Shown: piece after piece, positions 4,784-6,395 of the stretch
How positions within the stretch are numbered: the stretch's first letter is position 1
Layout of the letters: each line of letters begins with the position of its first letter
NCBI GenBank assembly: GCA_937894805.1
Contig: CALAYR010000014.1
Span: 1 to 6,395, forward strand
Length of the DNA stretch: 6,395 bases
From: an uncultured Acidimicrobiaceae bacterium
Lineage (GTDB): Bacteria; Actinomycetota; Acidimicrobiia; Acidimicrobiales; RAAP-2
Direction: 5' to 3'
Made by a program: the position numbers and the translations under genes
The notes under the pieces: generated by a model
The model's input: the letters and a program-made list of their open reading frames with translations, nothing else
Databases searched by the model: none
What the model was told of the DNA's origin: nothing

Positions 4784-6395
4784 TTCGCGCTTCAAGAACT
4801 TTCCGGCGGGGTTCCGCGGGAGTGGTTCGTTCGTGAAGGCAATACGGGTTGGGACCTTGAATCCAGCTAAGCGGATCGACACGTGATTACGGAGTTCATC
4901 ATCCGTCAACTCCGTACCGGCACGGAGCATGACCACGCAGGCCACCTCTTCGCCCAGTCGCTCGTGCGGAACGCCGAATACAGCCGCTTCGTGCACTGAA
5001 GGGTGCTCATAGATGGCTGCTTCGACTTCGGCCGAGTAGACGTTTTCACCAGCACGCAGGACCATGTCCTTGGCGCGGTCTTCGATGTACAAGAAGCCCT
5101 CTTCGTCAACACGACCAATGTCACCACTGCAGAGCCAGCCGTCAACAATGGTCTCCGCCGTGGCTTCCGGCTTCTGCCAGTAGCCACGGATGAGCGTTGG
5201 CGCCTTCATCCAGATCTGCCCCCGTTCACCGACCGGCAAACTCTTGAGCTCGTCGTCACGAATATCAAAGTCCATGATGATCGTCGGTGTACGACCCGTC
5301 GACGACGGGTGGCTGACGTAGTCATCGCCATAGTTTCCGGGGCCGTAGGCATTGGTTTCGGTCATGCCGTAACCAATGTTGGGGCGGCCGGTCTTGAAAG
5401 AGCTTTCGACGCGCGCCACGAGCTTGGGTGGCGCGGGTGCTCCACCGCCACCGATGGATGCGAGTGAGCTGGTGTCGTACTTCGAAAAGTTTGGACTCTC
5501 CAGCATGTCCCAGCTCTGCGTCGGTACGCCTACAAAGTTGGTGACCTTGTGGCGCTCGATGAGTTGCAGGGCGCGCTCGGGCTCCCATCGGTACATCATG
5601 ACGAGCTTGAAGTGCCACATGAAGCTGCTCATCATGACGGGAATGCAACCGGTCACGTGAAAGAGCGGGACAATCAAGATGAAACAGGTCGGCAGGCCAC
5701 TACCTTGATCCGCGCCACCTCGGCGAGCAGCGTTGACGTACGCACCCGAGGAGAAGGCCATCAGCGACTGTGTGACCGCGCGGTGTGACGAGACGGCACC
5801 CTTAGGAAAGCCTGTCGTGCCGGAGGTGTAAAGAATTGTGGCGTCATCGGAGGGGTCGATCTCAACGTCGGGCATGGCCATCCCGTGCACGATGACTTCA
5901 TTCCAGTTCTGAACTCCGGGGTCAAGGGGCTGCAGGTCATCGAGACGCACACCGAGAATGGCGACATTGGCCTCATTGCAGGCCTTGTGGGCGCGAGTGA
6001 TGCGCTCGGTGTCGGCGATGAGGAGTGAGAGGCCAGCGTCATTGACGGCGTACTCCATTTCATCTTCCGTCCACCACGCATTAAAGGAGACGGAGATCGC
6101 GCCAACTGAAGTAATCGCCGCGAAGGAGATGATCCACTCGGGGAGGTTGCGCATGGCGACGCCGACGCGGTCACCCTTCTTGATGCCGAAGTGGTGCACG
6201 AGGGCGTAGGCCAAAGCGTCAACGGACTCCATGACCTGCTTGTAGCTCCACTCTTCGTCTTCGTAGACGAGAAAGATGTTGTCATCTAGACGCGCGGAAG
6301 CGAATACCTCACGGAGTGATTTCGGGGCGTTCTTAAAGACGCGATTAGTTACCCCATCGACGGTCTCTTCAATAACTTCGAATGGCTGGCCGTCA
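4760..6395 (-). CDS. Acyl-CoA synthetase (AMP-dependent, FadD-like), N-terminus beyond window
   Basis: The frame is open to the right edge, giving 544 visible residues; only a short N-terminal piece is probably missing. The Met at 6230-6232 is internal: upstream residues such as RVFKNAPKSLREVF and FLVYEDEEWSYKQV are typical of the family's N-terminal region. The enzyme activates a carboxylic acid with ATP to acyl-AMP and then acyl-CoA. Counting from that internal Met, the core motifs are LYTSGTTGFPKG (134-145), GYGMTETN (287-294), SGDIG (369-373, Asp371), EDRAKDM with Arg386, and the C-terminal NPAGKFLKRE with catalytic Lys478. All key residues are present, so it looks active. It is probably a medium/long-chain fatty acyl-CoA ligase, but aromatic or short-chain acids are not excluded. 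The TAA at 4760-4762 overlaps the Nudix stop on the other strand. Confidence 0.92.
   Translation of the reverse strand, partial: DGQPFEVIEETVDGVTNRVFKNAPKSLREVFASARLDDNIFLVYEDEEWSYKQVMESVDALAYALVHHFGIKKGDRVGVAMRNLPEWIISFAAITSVGAISVSFNAWWTEDEMEYAVNDAGLSLLIADTERITRAHKACNEANVAILGVRLDDLQPLDPGVQNWNEVIVHGMAMPDVEIDPSDDATILYTSGTTGFPKGAVSSHRAVTQSLMAFSSGAYVNAARRGGADQGSGLPTCFILIVPLFHVTGCIPVMMSSFMWHFKLVMMYRWEPERALQLIERHKVTNFVGVPTQSWDMLESPNFSKYDTSSLASIGGGGAPAPPKLVARVESSFKTGRPNIGYGMTETNAYGPGNYGDDYVSHPSSTGRTPTIIMDFDIRDDELKSLPVGERGQIWMKAPTLIRGYWQKPEATAETIVDGWLCSGDIGRVDEEGFLYIEDRAKDMVLRAGENVYSAEVEAAIYEHPSVHEAAVFGVPHERLGEEVACVVMLRAGTELTDDELRNHVSIRLAGFKVPTRIAFTNEPLPRNPAGKFLKRELKTKYFV

Noticed and set aside
6255..6270. 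TCGTCT/AGACGA hairpin inside the synthetase gene
   Set aside because: It is a short stem in the middle of coding sequence (YEDEEW region), with repeated GAC/GAA codons as the likely cause.
5761..6285. A 174-codon minus-strand frame overlapping the acyl-CoA synthetase
   Set aside because: It is the same DNA in another frame, of low complexity (Ser, Pro, Thr, Arg), while the synthetase frame carries clear family sequence throughout.
1..6395. CRISPR arrays, insertion sequences, tRNA or rRNA genes, defence or phage systems
   Set aside because: No spaced direct repeats, transposase-like proteins, structured RNA gene signatures or defence domains were seen; almost all of the window is coding for housekeeping-type families.

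Overview
The window looks like one complete contig, or the end of one, from a draft or metagenomic bacterial assembly. Its first 27 bases are the 3' part of the Illumina TruSeq read-1 adapter and are not genomic. By eye the GC content is in the high fifties. The gene content (multi-gene acyl-CoA metabolism, a PAPS-type sulfotransferase, a permease carrying YHS domains, frequent GTG starts) suggests an actinobacterium, perhaps an Acidimicrobiia-like environmental lineage. This placement is an impression from protein families and was not computed.

Layout. (1) 1-27, adapter. (2) 30-467 (+), the C-terminal 145 residues of a sulfotransferase whose 5' part is missing. (3) 460-1293 (-), a double-hotdog acyl-CoA thioesterase-like protein, convergent with the sulfotransferase and overlapping its end by 8 bp. 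(4) 1294-1354, a 61-bp divergent intergenic region with a short direct repeat. (5) 1355-4763 (+), a tightly packed three-gene unit: CoA-acylating methylmalonate-semialdehyde dehydrogenase (mmsA), then after 2 bp a COG0701/ArsP-type permease fused to two C-terminal YHS domains, then with an ATGA overlap a Nudix hydrolase. (6) 4760-6395 (-), a long fatty acyl-CoA synthetase, convergent with the Nudix gene and overlapping it by 4 bp, running off the right edge. A near-perfect palindrome covers the last two stop codons. No gene-free stretch exceeds 300 bases.

How the genes may work together. The dehydrogenase (valine or inositol catabolism to propionyl-CoA or acetyl-CoA), the thioesterase (acyl-CoA hydrolysis) and the acyl-CoA synthetase (acyl activation) fit a general acyl-CoA and organic-acid catabolism neighbourhood. 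The metal-type permease and the Nudix hydrolase do not obviously belong to it, although their spacing implies co-transcription with mmsA. I see no defence system, mobile element, CRISPR array or RNA gene. The most notable items are the adapter chimera, the permease-YHS-YHS architecture and the junction structures.
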